This document shows, piece by piece, positions 17,687 to 26,691 of a DNA stretch of 44,313 bases (the stretch's first letter is position 1; every line of letters starts with the position of its first letter). This DNA comes from Thiotrichales bacterium (GTDB taxonomy: Bacteria; Pseudomonadota; Gammaproteobacteria; Thiomicrospirales; Thiomicrospiraceae): positions 1 through 44,313 of the forward strand of contig JAFGXP010000010.1 in the NCBI GenBank assembly GCA_016936535.1, in the 5' to 3' direction. Both the position numbers and the translations under genes were made by a program. A model generated the notes under the pieces. The model had not been told where the DNA came from and did no database searches. It was given only the letters and a program-made list of their open reading frames with translations.

Positions 17687-18221
17687 CCAACGCTATCTGC
17701 CCCACCCAGACAAAATCAAAGCCTTAAAAGGCCTAGGCTGGATGGGCACTTGGTTACATAACCCTAATATCTGGCACCTGCATCGTCATTCGGTCGCTAA
17801 AGCCTTTTTAATTGGGCTCTTCTGGATGGCGATTCCCCTGCCCTCGCAGATGCTGGTTGCCGCACTCTTTGCCATTTTTTTTCGGGCCAATTTGGCGCTG
17901 AGCGTAGCACTGGTGTGGATATCCAATCCGATTACCATGGCACCGATTTTCTATTTCAACTACGAAATCGGAACTTGGCTTCTGGGAATGCCCGCTCAAG
18001 CTCAATTGCATTTTGAGCTGAGTTGGCAATGGATTACTGAAGTGCTCGGCGATTTATGGTTACCACTGTACTTAGGTAGCTTTGTGGTTGGCGCAAGTCT
18101 CGGTTTGACTGCTTATCTCCTGACCCATCTTTTTTGGCGACATCATGTGTTAAACGCTTGGCAAAAGCGTATGCAGCGACAAAAAGCAAAAAACAACCCT
18201 CAAAAACAGAGTAAATCATAA
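17670..18221 (+). CDS. DUF2062 membrane protein
   Basis: This 183-residue protein matches the DUF2062 pattern: NPNIWHLHRHSVAKAFLIGLF, then WMAIPLPSQMLVAALFAIFFRANL, and the conserved WISNPITMAPIFYFNYEIG. Hydrophobic helices lie near 43-60, 65-95, 100-115 and 133-155, and the tail is lysine-rich. Function is unknown; the family is an inner-membrane protein of proteobacteria. Its start lies inside the comEC coding start on the other strand, and no clear ribosome site is seen, so the start is tentative. A strong hairpin follows at 18346. Confidence 0.85.
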   Translation: MPKKFIQRYLPHPDKIKALKGLGWMGTWLHNPNIWHLHRHSVAKAFLIGLFWMAIPLPSQMLVAALFAIFFRANLALSVALVWISNPITMAPIFYFNYEIGTWLLGMPAQAQLHFELSWQWITEVLGDLWLPLYLGSFVVGASLGLTAYLLTHLFWRHHVLNAWQKRMQRQKAKNNPQKQSKS

Positions 18222-18345
18222 CAAAAATGCCACTAAGTTTTTGACCAAGCGCTGTTTTTTGTCTGAACACCGAAAAGAATAAGCAGAAAACAGTTAAATA
18301 AACGCCATACTGTAAAAATGATTACGGAAAAATAAGACAAAAAAA

Positions 18346-18362
18346 GAGCGCACTTGGCGCTC
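18346..18362 (+). terminator. bidirectional rho-independent terminator
   Basis: GAGCGC-ACTTG-GCGCTC is followed by ATTTTTTT on the plus strand and by TTTTTTTGTC on the minus strand. It lies between the converging DUF2062 and LonB genes and can end both transcripts. Confidence 0.9.
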
Positions 18363-18400
18363 ATTTTTTTAAGAACAGGCTCACAATTAATCAAAATTAA

Positions 18401-20803
18401 TTAGGCACTTTCTTCGTGATGCTCATCTTTGGCGTTCATCGCCTCCAAAGCTTCTTGAATCAGATGATTGGCCTCTTGTTGGCTTTTGCCGCTCAGCAAG
18501 GCCAAAGCTTCATCAATGTGCGCCATGGTGTAAACGCTAAATCGCCCTTCGGCAACCGCCTGACGCACCGGTTGACTGAGCATCAAATGCGTGGCATTTG
18601 CCTTGGGAATAATCACCCCTTGATTGCCGGTTAATCCCCGCGCGGCGCAGATTTTATAAAAGCCTTCAACCTTTTCATTTACGCCACCAATCGGCTGAAT
18701 TTCGCCAAATTGGTTAATCGAACCGGTCACCGCAAGATCCTGGCGCATCGGCAGTTCGCCAATCGACGACAATAAGGCCAACAACTCGGCCGAGGAAGCC
18801 GAATCCCCTTCCACACCGTTGTAAGACTGTTCCATCACAATCGAGCCACTGAAGCCCATCACTTTTCGCTTCATATAGCGACCCCTAATATAGCCGGATA
18901 AAATCAACATCCCTTTGGAGTGAATGGGGCCCGCCATATCCACTTCACGCTCGATGTCCAACACTCCTTCGTCACCAGGGGAAGCCTGAGCCGTGATGCG
19001 AACGGGTTGGCCGAATGACTGGCGGCCAACGGTCAAGACGGTTAAACCATTGACCATGCCGATATGGGTGCCGGTGGTCGAAATTAACACTTGCTGATCC
19101 GTAATGGCCCGATGGTAATATTCTTCCATTAAGCCGGTATGAAACTCGCGCTGTTCGATGGTTTTTTCAATGACTTCGCGATCAATGCCATTTTTTTCCA
19201 AAGCGCGCGCATAGGCAGAAGCCTCGGCCAACACATCGCGCAATATGGCTTTGTTGGTGTACAAGCGGTGCTCATCTTCGGCTAGGCGCGAGGCATACTC
19301 AATCAAACGTTCGTAAGCACTGAGTTCAACCTGCAAATCGTCCCAATCGCTGATTTCAGCGGCTAATTGACGCGCCAAGGTCAATTCATGTTCCGGCGTT
19401 CGGTCGAGTTCAGCCTCAAACTCGACTTGCACTTTAAATAGACGGCTAAATTGCGCATCCAATTCTTGCAAGGCGTAAAAGTGTGCGGCCTGCCCGACCA
19501 AAACCAAGGTCAACTGCAGCGGAAAATCCGGCAAATGGTAGGGAACAACCGTGCTCGAAGAAGGCACCTCAAACGACAATCGCTTGCTCAAAAGCGCGGC
19601 TTTGAGATGCGACCAAACCTCCGGTTCACGCAAAACGGTTTGAATATTTAACAGTAGATAACCACCGTTGGCTTTTTGTAACAAACCGGCTTGGTGATTC
19701 ATTGCCAGGGTTAAGGGATCACTTGCCGCGGCTTGAGCCGAATTAATGGCATATCCAAACAATTTTGGAATGGAGGCATTTTGCTCGTAAATGACCGGCG
19801 CATGCTGCAGACCGCGATGATCAACCAGTAGGTTGACGTCAAAAATCGACAAGGCCTGTTGTTCGCTAATCAACTCATCCAGAAGGCTGCTGCTGTTATT
19901 GCTGGAGCTGCTCTCTGAAGTCACCCGATCCGAACTCTGATCCCAAAACAGATGCAATTTACCGATAATGGCTTCTTCTAAATCTTGAAGATACTGGGTG
20001 ATTTGTTCACTGTCCGCAAATTGCTTTTTCAGCCCTTGCAGCATTGGCGTCATGTGCTCTTTGGCAAACTTAGTGTTCAGGCGCTTGCCTTCATCCATAA
20101 ACTCGTGCTGCATGGCCGGGAAATGCGTTAGTGCCGAATTCAGCGCTTCCTCTACCTCGGCAAAGGCGCTTTCAAAATGTTTTTGAATCGCACTGTCCAT
20201 GTTTTTTAACTCAACGCTACGATAGGGTTTGCCTTCAATCATTGCGGTTAATAAAAAACTGTTTTCGGTCTGAGTGATTTCAATATCACGCTGCTGCGCC
20301 AAATCAAACGCTGGCTGTAACAGTGATTGCTGCTGTTCTGCTAACCGAGTTTCCAACTGTTGCGTTTGCAATTGATAGGCATGGCCATCAAATAACAACG
20401 GCAGTTGAGTGGTTAAAGAGGAGATAAAACGTTCAATTTCCGTTTTAAAGGCGTGTCCTCTCCCAGCTTGCAAATACAAATACTGGGTTTTATTTTGCTC
20501 CGAAAAATCCGCGACCAGCAGCACATCCTGTGGAATCTCTTTCTGCTGCGCCATCTTTTTTAACATCGCTTTGGTCATGCCAATTCGTCCAACGCCTGGC
20601 TCGCCCATAATGAAAATATGGTTTTGGTTGCGCTTGAGATGCAACCCAAAATTCAGGGACTGATAAGCGCGAGGGTGGAAGTGTTGCATAAACTGCAAAA
20701 TACTTTTATCACGTGACGACTCACACGCCTCTTGTTGCTGATAAAAATGTTCGGAATTGAGTTGAGTAAAGCGATAAAGCTGAGAAACGGAGAGTTTTTC
20801 CAT
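18401..20803 (-). CDS. LonB-type ATP-dependent protease (AAA_32, S16 family)
   Basis: This 800-residue soluble protein has an AAA-type N-terminal half and a Lon-type protease domain at the C-terminus. The Walker A region is GEPGVGRIGMT (near residue 76), with arginine where lysine is usual, a trait I associate with this subfamily. The protease dyad is visible: S668 in GDSASSAE and K711 in VNEKVEG, 43 residues apart as in E. coli Lon. A long helical insert lies between (about 140-310). An upstream in-frame start at 21019 exists, but the extra 72 residues are poor in conserved features; I chose MEKLSVS at 20803. Substrates are unknown. Confidence 0.9.
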   Translation of the reverse strand: MEKLSVSQLYRFTQLNSEHFYQQQEACESSRDKSILQFMQHFHPRAYQSLNFGLHLKRNQNHIFIMGEPGVGRIGMTKAMLKKMAQQKEIPQDVLLVADFSEQNKTQYLYLQAGRGHAFKTEIERFISSLTTQLPLLFDGHAYQLQTQQLETRLAEQQQSLLQPAFDLAQQRDIEITQTENSFLLTAMIEGKPYRSVELKNMDSAIQKHFESAFAEVEEALNSALTHFPAMQHEFMDEGKRLNTKFAKEHMTPMLQGLKKQFADSEQITQYLQDLEEAIIGKLHLFWDQSSDRVTSESSSSNNSSSLLDELISEQQALSIFDVNLLVDHRGLQHAPVIYEQNASIPKLFGYAINSAQAAASDPLTLAMNHQAGLLQKANGGYLLLNIQTVLREPEVWSHLKAALLSKRLSFEVPSSSTVVPYHLPDFPLQLTLVLVGQAAHFYALQELDAQFSRLFKVQVEFEAELDRTPEHELTLARQLAAEISDWDDLQVELSAYERLIEYASRLAEDEHRLYTNKAILRDVLAEASAYARALEKNGIDREVIEKTIEQREFHTGLMEEYYHRAITDQQVLISTTGTHIGMVNGLTVLTVGRQSFGQPVRITAQASPGDEGVLDIEREVDMAGPIHSKGMLILSGYIRGRYMKRKVMGFSGSIVMEQSYNGVEGDSASSAELLALLSSIGELPMRQDLAVTGSINQFGEIQPIGGVNEKVEGFYKICAARGLTGNQGVIIPKANATHLMLSQPVRQAVAEGRFSVYTMAHIDEALALLSGKSQQEANHLIQEALEAMNAKDEHHEESA

Positions 20804-21114
20804 GAAGCGTCTTTTTTCAAGGGGCGTAATCGAAAGCACACATAAAGCAAGGCGGCGATTCTGCAGCCAGCCTACTATTTGCCATCCGCTTGCCATCAGT
20901 ATTGGAAGCAGTCTTATGGCGCTCTCGATAAAATCGACGGGCAACACGATCATCGCCCGCTTTCGCTTACGCCAGGGTGGTAATAAACAGAGTGGCCGAA
21001 TTTTAGCACGTAATGCCAAAGAATACGCAAAAGCGCAAACCTCAGAGTCTCCCTAGCCGGCTTCTACAAAATCACCGGTCTTGGTTAAGGAGACACAGAA
21101 TCAGTCCCTATTGT
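20804..21114. other. gene-free stretch of 311 bases between the Lon-like gene and amt
   Basis: It should hold the promoter of the protease gene. Near its right end is an imperfect stem (GTCTCC-C-TAGCC at 21047-21058 with GGTTA-A-GGAGAC at 21083-21094) about 20 bases after the amt stop, a possible 3' structure without a T run. The right arm overlaps a sequence resembling the end of the MITE-like element (21085-21106). Open frames cross the stretch on both strands, but none has a ribosome site or known product. Confidence 0.5.
21085..21106. repeat. degenerate copy of the MITE-like end (left-end orientation)
   Basis: The bases ttaaggagacacagaatcag plus tc match the left end of the 2351-2622 element at 19 of 22 positions, and similarity continues weakly beyond (ATTG). 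No partner end is seen, since the amt gene begins nine bases to the right. It is a solo end, a remnant, or coincidence. Confidence 0.4.
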
Positions 21115-22332
21115 TTAAAACTCATCTCTCGGCGGATTCGCTTGAGTTTTGTGAAACGTCAGGTCTGCGCCCTGGTATTGCTCTTCTGCACTCATGGTCA
21201 TTGGCGTGACCCGATGAATCAGCCAATAAACCAAATAACCACCCAGAAACGCCACACTCACACCCAAAAGTACCCCTACCAACTGTGACATCAAGGACAC
21301 GCCGCCAAGCCCGCCCAGGGCGGTGCTGCCAAAAATCCCCACCGCAATAGCACCCCAAATTCCGCATAGGCCATGCAGGGGCCACACACCGAGCACATCA
21401 TCCACTTTTAGGGTGCGTTGCGTCCAGGTAAAAGCCTTCACAAAGAGAACGCCGGCCACCAAACCAATGACCAGCGCGCCCAAAGGGCTCACCACGTCCG
21501 ATCCGGCACAGATGGCTACCAAGCCGGCAAGAGGTCCATTGTGCACAAAACCGGGGTCTTTATCCGAAACGAAAGTCGCTGCCAAAATACCGCCAACCAT
21601 CGCCATCAACGAGTTCATGGCCACCAAGCCTTGAATGCCTTCGACGGTTTGAGCCGACATCACATTAAAACCAAACCAACCGACCGCCAGAATCCAAGAA
21701 CCCAACGCCAAAAATGGAATGCTGGATGGTGGATAAACATGACGAATCGAACCATTTCCATGGTAGCGATTATGCCGTGCACCAATCACCAAAATCGCCG
21801 CTAACGCAATCCAACCGCCCACACCATGCACCACCATTGAACCGGCAAAATCATGAAACCCTGCCCCAAACTGATTTTCCAACCAAGCTTGAATGCCAAA
21901 ATTGCCGTTCCAAGTAATGCCTTCAAACAAAGGATATATCAACGCCACGGTAAAAAAAGTCGCGGCTAAAACCGGATAAAAACGCGCGCGCTCGGCAATC
22001 CCTCCCGAAACAATTGCCGGAATCGCCGCCGCAAACGTCATTAAGAAAAAGAACTTCACCAATTCATAACCGGATTTCTCGGTCATGGCCGTGGTGAGTT
22101 GTCCATCCAGATTAAAGCCCAGAAAAACCCCATAAGCGATGCCATAGCCCACAAAAAAGTAAGCCACGGTCGAAACCCCTAAATCACTCATGATTTTGAC
22201 CAGCGCATTGACCTGGTTTTTATGTTGCACCGTGCCTACTTCCAAAAAAGCAAAACCGGCGTGCATAAACAACACTAAAATGGCGCCCAATAAAATAAAG
22301 AGCACATCCATACTTGCATTCAATGATTCCAT
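21115..22332 (-). CDS. amt: ammonium transporter (Amt family)
   Basis: This 405-residue inner-membrane protein has the 11-helix Amt plan. Family features include the N-terminal FMHAGFAFLEVGTVQ, FVGYGIAYG, the conserved DFAGSMVVHGVGGW, and GALVIGLVAGV and WPLHGLCGIWGAIAVG, which contain pore histidines. It lacks a cleavable signal peptide, which is common in the family. No glnK (PII) gene is next to it, unlike the usual glnK-amtB pair. A ribosome site (AGAGGA) lies 7 bases before the ATG. It would import ammonium in nitrogen-poor conditions. Confidence 0.94.
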   Translation of the reverse strand: MESLNASMDVLFILLGAILVLFMHAGFAFLEVGTVQHKNQVNALVKIMSDLGVSTVAYFFVGYGIAYGVFLGFNLDGQLTTAMTEKSGYELVKFFFLMTFAAAIPAIVSGGIAERARFYPVLAATFFTVALIYPLFEGITWNGNFGIQAWLENQFGAGFHDFAGSMVVHGVGGWIALAAILVIGARHNRYHGNGSIRHVYPPSSIPFLALGSWILAVGWFGFNVMSAQTVEGIQGLVAMNSLMAMVGGILAATFVSDKDPGFVHNGPLAGLVAICAGSDVVSPLGALVIGLVAGVLFVKAFTWTQRTLKVDDVLGVWPLHGLCGIWGAIAVGIFGSTALGGLGGVSLMSQLVGVLLGVSVAFLGGYLVYWLIHRVTPMTMSAEEQYQGADLTFHKTQANPPRDEF

Positions 22333-22388
22333 TTTTTTATCCTCTAAACGTCAGCCGAGCCATCTTGCTGAGTGTGAAATTTTAGCCG

Positions 22389-23366
22389 ATGTTGAATGAA
22401 TTAATTTCAAAAAATACCCCATTGCAGCTGCTGTCCCACCCACTTTTTCACGTCCATGGTATTGAGGTTTGGGTGAAACGCGAGGAGCTCAATCACCCGC
22501 AAATTCAAGGCAATAAACTTTACAAGCTGTATGAAAATCTACGTGCATTTCATGCCGGGGGTTATCGTAGTTTGCTAACGTTTGGCGGTGCTTACTCAAA
22601 CCATCTTGCCGCCGTAGCTGCAGCGGCTCACGCTGAAAAAATTCCTTTAATCGGTGTGGTGCGCGGTGATGAACTTGCCCATCAGCCTCATCGCTGGAGT
22701 CCAACTTTACAGCGGGCGGTGGCACAAGGCATGCACCCCCTATTTGTCAGTCGTGCGGATTACCGCGCGCTGCGAATGCGAACGCAGACACAAATTGAAC
22801 ACTTGCAGAGCAATTATGCAGAACAATGGCCTAATCAAATGGATTCGTCAGGAATTTATTGGTTGCCGGAGGGCGGTTCGAATCTTTTGGCTGTTCAAGG
22901 CGTGCGTTATCTGGCACAAGCCTTAGCCGAACAGTGTCCGGATTGGAGTCATCTGTATTGCGCGGTGGGCACCGGCGCTACCTTAGCGGGCTTAAGTGCG
23001 TTTAGCCCAGCAAAAGCTGGACGTAAGATTTGTGCGGTGCCGGTGGTCAAGGCTCACGCCGATTTAGCGTCGCAAATCACGGCATGGATTGCACAAACCG
23101 GAGCGAGTGAGCCTTGCTCGTGGTCCTGGCATAGCACCCCCTCCAAACGCTACGGCCAACTCTGTGAGCAGCAGCGCACCTTCGTCACTGAGATTTGGGC
23201 TCAATTTGCCATCGAGCTAGACCCAATCTATACGCCCCCGACGTTTTACCAATTTTGGCAAGATCTGCTCGCACAACGAATCGCACCCGGCAGCCGCGTG
23301 ATTTTATTGCACAGCGGTGGTTTGCAAAGCACCAGAACGCACAAGCCAGAGGGCGCACAACAGTAA
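22389..23366 (+). CDS. PLP-dependent ACC deaminase / D-cysteine desulfhydrase family protein
   Basis: This 325-residue protein has the tryptophan-synthase-beta fold. The PLP lysine lies in IQGNKLYKLYENL (about 40-52). FGGAYSNHLAAVAAAA follows as phosphate/substrate loop, and VGTGATLAGL is the glycine-rich phosphate site. LHSGGLQS stands near the C-terminus where the family has HTGG. ACC deaminase and D-cysteine desulfhydrase cannot be told apart here; the latter releases sulfide and pyruvate and would fit a sulfur oxidiser, but that is inference. The start is 56 bases from the divergent amt start, and its last 63 bases overlap the end of cobS on the other strand. Confidence 0.85.
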   Translation: MLNELISKNTPLQLLSHPLFHVHGIEVWVKREELNHPQIQGNKLYKLYENLRAFHAGGYRSLLTFGGAYSNHLAAVAAAAHAEKIPLIGVVRGDELAHQPHRWSPTLQRAVAQGMHPLFVSRADYRALRMRTQTQIEHLQSNYAEQWPNQMDSSGIYWLPEGGSNLLAVQGVRYLAQALAEQCPDWSHLYCAVGTGATLAGLSAFSPAKAGRKICAVPVVKAHADLASQITAWIAQTGASEPCSWSWHSTPSKRYGQLCEQQRTFVTEIWAQFAIELDPIYTPPTFYQFWQDLLAQRIAPGSRVILLHSGGLQSTRTHKPEGAQQ

Positions 23367-24125
23367 ACAGAGCTCGGCCGTCTCAATCGACAAGCCCAGC
23401 AGATCGCCGTTAACGCCCCCCAATAAACGCAACGCAAAACGACGCTGCCACAGCAATAAGCCCATCCAAGGTAACCAGAGAAGCAACGCCCACGGACTGA
23501 CCCAGACTAGCAGTGCGCTAATAAGCACCAGATGCCCGATTAAAATGGGAAAACCAACCTGAGTAAACATAGCCTGATGCGCTGGCGTTGTACTTGCACA
23601 TGGGGTACTGCGAATTAATGCCAAGGGCAAAAGTCGTGCCATCATCAAAATCGCTAACCAGATCGCACCCCCTTGCAGCCAAAGTGTGGGGGAAGCTGCC
23701 AGCCAAGTAAAACTGCCAACGAGGAGGAGCCATTTCCCCAATAACAAAAGCACCAAGGCCACCGCCGCTGCACTGCCAATCCGACTGTCATGCATAATTT
23801 GCAAAGCACGTTCGGGATTTCGGTAAGTCCCCAAGGCCGCATCAGCGCTGTCTGCCAGACCGTCCAAATGCAGGGCACCACTCAGCCAAACCCAAAACAC
23901 CAAAACAATAAATGCGGATTCAAAAGGAGAAATAAAATCTAGGGAGGTGACCAGCACCGTCAGTGCGGCTGTCAACAAGGCAAAAAGAGCACCAACCGCA
24001 GGCAAAAAACGGAGGATACGTACTTGACGTTCTGGACAGTAAGCAACTTGACCGACCGGCAATCGGCTAAAAAACTGCAAACTTAAACGCCACGTTTGCC
24101 AAGCCTCAGTAGCCCAGCGCTTCAT
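23304..24125 (-). CDS. cobS: adenosylcobinamide-GDP ribazoletransferase
   Basis: CobS is the membrane enzyme that joins adenosylcobinamide-GDP to alpha-ribazole (phosphate) and so completes cobalamin. The 273-residue chain has the N-terminal FFSRLPVG, the signature GALHLDGLADSADAALG (about 81-97), MHDSRIGSAAAVAL, and several membrane helices. The ATG overlaps the stop of the phosphatase gene upstream (ATGA). It is the last gene of the cobU-T-C-S operon, and its end overlaps the converging PLP-enzyme gene by 63 bases. Confidence 0.95.
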   Translation of the reverse strand: MKRWATEAWQTWRLSLQFFSRLPVGQVAYCPERQVRILRFLPAVGALFALLTAALTVLVTSLDFISPFESAFIVLVFWVWLSGALHLDGLADSADAALGTYRNPERALQIMHDSRIGSAAAVALVLLLLGKWLLLVGSFTWLAASPTLWLQGGAIWLAILMMARLLPLALIRSTPCASTTPAHQAMFTQVGFPILIGHLVLISALLVWVSPWALLLWLPWMGLLLWQRRFALRLLGGVNGDLLGLSIETAELCLLLCALWLVRSGALQTTAVQ

Positions 24126-24721
24126 GCGTTACCTGCAAACGGCACCATGGCTTGCAACTGACAAAATGGCCCGGATGCCGTTGGCGTGACCACAAAACTC
24201 AAGCGCGCCGCATAGCCCAGTTGCAGGTGAAAACTGCGTTCCAGTGGTATGCCCAACAAGGAATGCAATAAGCTGCGTTGCACGCCACCATGAGTGATTA
24301 ACCAAACCGAAGTCTCGGTGCGGTGACACAGTTCATTCCAGGCTTGTTCAACGCGTTGACTGAAGTCGGCCAGCGGTTCAGCTTGCGGAATTTGATCGAC
24401 AAACGGCTCGGCAAGATAAGCCGCTAAAGCTGAGCCTTCTTGATGCTGCAACTGCGACAAACTTAAACCGTCCCATAGACCAAAATCCCGTTCTTGCCAA
24501 GCACAGTCCGTGACAAAGGCACTCTGTGTTTTGGCCGCAAACTGATCGGCAAAAGCCGCACATCTTTGCAAAGGTGAACTGATAATCCACTCAGGTCTGG
24601 GTAAATTCGCTACCGCGGCTTCCATTTGACGCCAGCCCAAATCGCTCAGTGGCGAATCGGTTCTTCCGCGTAAAAAAGCGTCATCGGCACAGGCACCATG
24701 CCGAATCACCTCAATCTGCAC
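24122..24721 (-). CDS. cobC: alpha-ribazole phosphatase-like histidine phosphatase
   Basis: This member of the histidine phosphatase superfamily would remove the 5' phosphate from alpha-ribazole phosphate or adenosylcobalamin phosphate. The motif EVIRHGACADD carries the phospho-acceptor histidine, with alanine where glutamate or glutamine is more usual. LRGRTDSPLSDLGWRQM, ISSPLQRC, the acid pair near WQERDFGLWDG, and the second histidine in LITHGGVQR follow. I prefer a GTG start at 24721, just inside the cobT end; a TTG at 24742 is possible. It is translationally coupled to cobT and cobS, which supports the cobalamin role. Confidence 0.88.
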   Translation of the reverse strand: MQIEVIRHGACADDAFLRGRTDSPLSDLGWRQMEAAVANLPRPEWIISSPLQRCAAFADQFAAKTQSAFVTDCAWQERDFGLWDGLSLSQLQHQEGSALAAYLAEPFVDQIPQAEPLADFSQRVEQAWNELCHRTETSVWLITHGGVQRSLLHSLLGIPLERSFHLQLGYAARLSFVVTPTASGPFCQLQAMVPFAGNA

Positions 24722-25862
24722 GAGGAACGCCTGCTTGTTCAAAGGTTGCCATTTGCGCGTGCAATATGCAGGCCTGTTGCAGCAACGGCAACGCCAAAGC
24801 GGCGCCAGAGGCCTCTCCTAAACGCAGCTCCAATTGCAACAGAGGTTCCACTCCCAATGCATTCAAAATAATCGCATGAGCCGGTTCGGCCGATTGATGG
24901 GCAAAGAAGCACCAATCGACCACTCTCGGGAGCGAGCCACAGGTACAAAAGTGGCGTTCAGGAAGTGAATACTTTCCTAGTTGCAGCACCGCCTCCGCAT
25001 CGGGATTCTGACCAAGCTGATCGTTACGACTGAGCATATCGGCGATCCATAGGGCGGTCGAAGCAATCATGCCATCGACTAAAATCGGAATGCCTAACTG
25101 GGTTGCGCGCAAAAAAGCACCGCACATCGCTGCAATTTCAAAGCCACCTAGATATTGCAAAATGCGCAAAGGCGATGTTAGCTGTTGCTCATGCAATGCC
25201 AACGCTGTTTCGATGACCTCGGTTTTATGACGCTTTTGGCGCAAGCTGATACCGGTTCCTTCACCGGTTAACTCACTCGGGCTTTCGCCGCTCAATACCG
25301 CTGTCATCGCCGCGGCACTGGTGGTATTGCCAATCCCCATCTCCCCTGCAATAAACAGATCCGCGCCGGCTTGTTGCGCGCGTTCGGCAGCGGCAACGCC
25401 GGCTTGTAAGGCCGCAAACAATTGTGCTTCGCTCATCGCCGCTTGCTGCACAAAATTGGCAGTGCCGGCGGCAACACGAGCGCAAATCAAATTGGGCAAA
25501 GGGCCAACATCACTGAGAATCCCAACATCAACCACCTCAAATTGCGCTTGATGATGCTTGGCTAACACGCTGATTGCGGCACCGCCCGCGCAAAAATTTT
25601 TGACCATTTCGGCGGTAACCGATTGTGGAAACGCAGAAACCCCTTCTGCCGCAACGCCATGATCGGCGGCAAACACAGAAATCCAAGGCCGACTAATTTG
25701 CGGTTGTGCGGTTTTTTGCATCCCCGCTAAGCGAAATACAACTTCTTCCAAACGCCCAAGCGATCCTTCTGGCTTGGTCAGTTGCTGATGATGGGCATAG
25801 GCCTGTTCAATCGCACTGTCATCAATCGCTTGGGTGGAATACAAAAAATCAGGCAAACTCAT
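24711..25862 (-). CDS. cobT: nicotinate-nucleotide--dimethylbenzimidazole phosphoribosyltransferase
   Basis: CobT activates the lower ligand 5,6-dimethylbenzimidazole to alpha-ribazole phosphate. The 383-residue chain begins with the usual LTKPEGSLGRLEE and ISVFAADHGVAAEGVSAFP. It continues with GEMGIGNTTSAAA and ends with the catalytic glutamate, E350, in LRLGEASGAALALPLL. It is somewhat longer than the Salmonella enzyme (about 356), mainly from a C-terminal tail. It lies 57 bases after cobU and overlaps the phosphatase gene. Confidence 0.96.
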   Translation of the reverse strand: MSLPDFLYSTQAIDDSAIEQAYAHHQQLTKPEGSLGRLEEVVFRLAGMQKTAQPQISRPWISVFAADHGVAAEGVSAFPQSVTAEMVKNFCAGGAAISVLAKHHQAQFEVVDVGILSDVGPLPNLICARVAAGTANFVQQAAMSEAQLFAALQAGVAAAERAQQAGADLFIAGEMGIGNTTSAAAMTAVLSGESPSELTGEGTGISLRQKRHKTEVIETALALHEQQLTSPLRILQYLGGFEIAAMCGAFLRATQLGIPILVDGMIASTALWIADMLSRNDQLGQNPDAEAVLQLGKYSLPERHFCTCGSLPRVVDWCFFAHQSAEPAHAIILNALGVEPLLQLELRLGEASGAALALPLLQQACILHAQMATFEQAGVPRAD

Positions 25863-25919
25863 CGAACGTCCTTAAAAATGAATAAATACAATAAAATACG
25901 GAGCAAACCTAATTAAGGT

Positions 25920-26483
25920 TTAAGCCCCTTTTAAACGCATTGGCAGGCCAGCGGTGACAAAAGTGACTTGCTCAGCAAGCTGCGCAATGGCTTGGTGCAA
26001 ACGGCCTAGCTCATCGACAAACGATCGACTCATCTGCCCGAGTGGCACCACGCCCAAACCGATTTCATTACTGACCAAAATCAGTGGCAAGCGCGTCTGC
26101 TGCAAGAAATCCAGCAGCCTCTCAGTTTGCAAGACACGGCAGTCGGCTTCCAATAAATTCATCATCCACAGCGTCAGGCAATCCACTAACACCAAACAAG
26201 GGGTTGCCCTATGCTGCTGCTCCAAGTTTTGTAGGCAGGCGGCCAAAGCCAAAGGCTCTTCAACGGTATGCCAAGTGCTTGGACGGCGCTGATGATGGTG
26301 ATCAATCCGCTGTGCCATTTCGCTGTCCTCTTGCCATTGCCCTTGCGCATTACGAAAACCGCGCGGCGCAGTGGCGCAATAAACAACGCTTCCTGCCACA
26401 TGTTCTGCTTGCCACGCCTTGGCCAACTGCTCCGCATAGGCGCTTTTCCCGGAGCGAGCTCCGCCAAGAATCAGATGAGTCAT
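25920..26483 (-). CDS. cobU: adenosylcobinamide kinase / adenosylcobinamide-phosphate guanylyltransferase
   Basis: CobU phosphorylates adenosylcobinamide and transfers GMP to it. The 187-residue chain has the P-loop GGARSGKS (about 6-13), VYCATAPRG, the central HHHQRRPSTWHTVEEP, LVDCLTLW, and VSNEIGLGVVP, all typical. I start at ATG 26483; GTG at 26489 is an alternative that adds two residues and has AGG four bases before it. It heads the cobU-cobT-cobC-cobS operon. No cobalamin riboswitch is visible in the 208 bases upstream. Confidence 0.95.
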   Translation of the reverse strand: MTHLILGGARSGKSAYAEQLAKAWQAEHVAGSVVYCATAPRGFRNAQGQWQEDSEMAQRIDHHHQRRPSTWHTVEEPLALAACLQNLEQQHRATPCLVLVDCLTLWMMNLLEADCRVLQTERLLDFLQQTRLPLILVSNEIGLGVVPLGQMSRSFVDELGRLHQAIAQLAEQVTFVTAGLPMRLKGA

Positions 26484-26626
26484 CTCCACACTGCCTGCTA
26501 AAAAAGTCGCTATTTTAAAGTGAAGTACCGCTTTGTGTTCACTTTCTCTGCACGCCGTTTGCCAATCCTGACTATGTTATTGATCAATGCCTAATAAAAA
26601 CTCGAAAGACACTAATATAAATATTA

Positions 26627-26659
26627 CTTATCAAAAGATAAGCAAAATAAATTTATAAT
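26627..26659 (+). promoter_or_regulatory. candidate promoter with a palindrome, upstream of the SQR-like gene
   Basis: A perfect TATAAT (26654-26659) lies 32 bases before the ATG and would give a leader of about 26 bases. No good -35 box is seen. Instead a perfect palindrome, CTTATC-AAAA-GATAAG (26627-26642), covers the -35 region, as expected for an activator or repressor site. The surrounding region is very AT-rich. Confidence 0.4.
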
Positions 26660-26691
26660 CTTAATTTTTAGGATTCTACACCGAGGCACTC

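Noticed and set aside
20804-21019. Longer N-terminus of the Lon-like protease starting at 21019
   Set aside because: The added 72 residues are basic and unpatterned; the start at 20803 gives the usual beginning and length of about 800.
20802-21056. 84-codon plus-strand frame divergent to the Lon-like gene
   Set aside because: No ribosome site, basic low-complexity translation, and no known relative.
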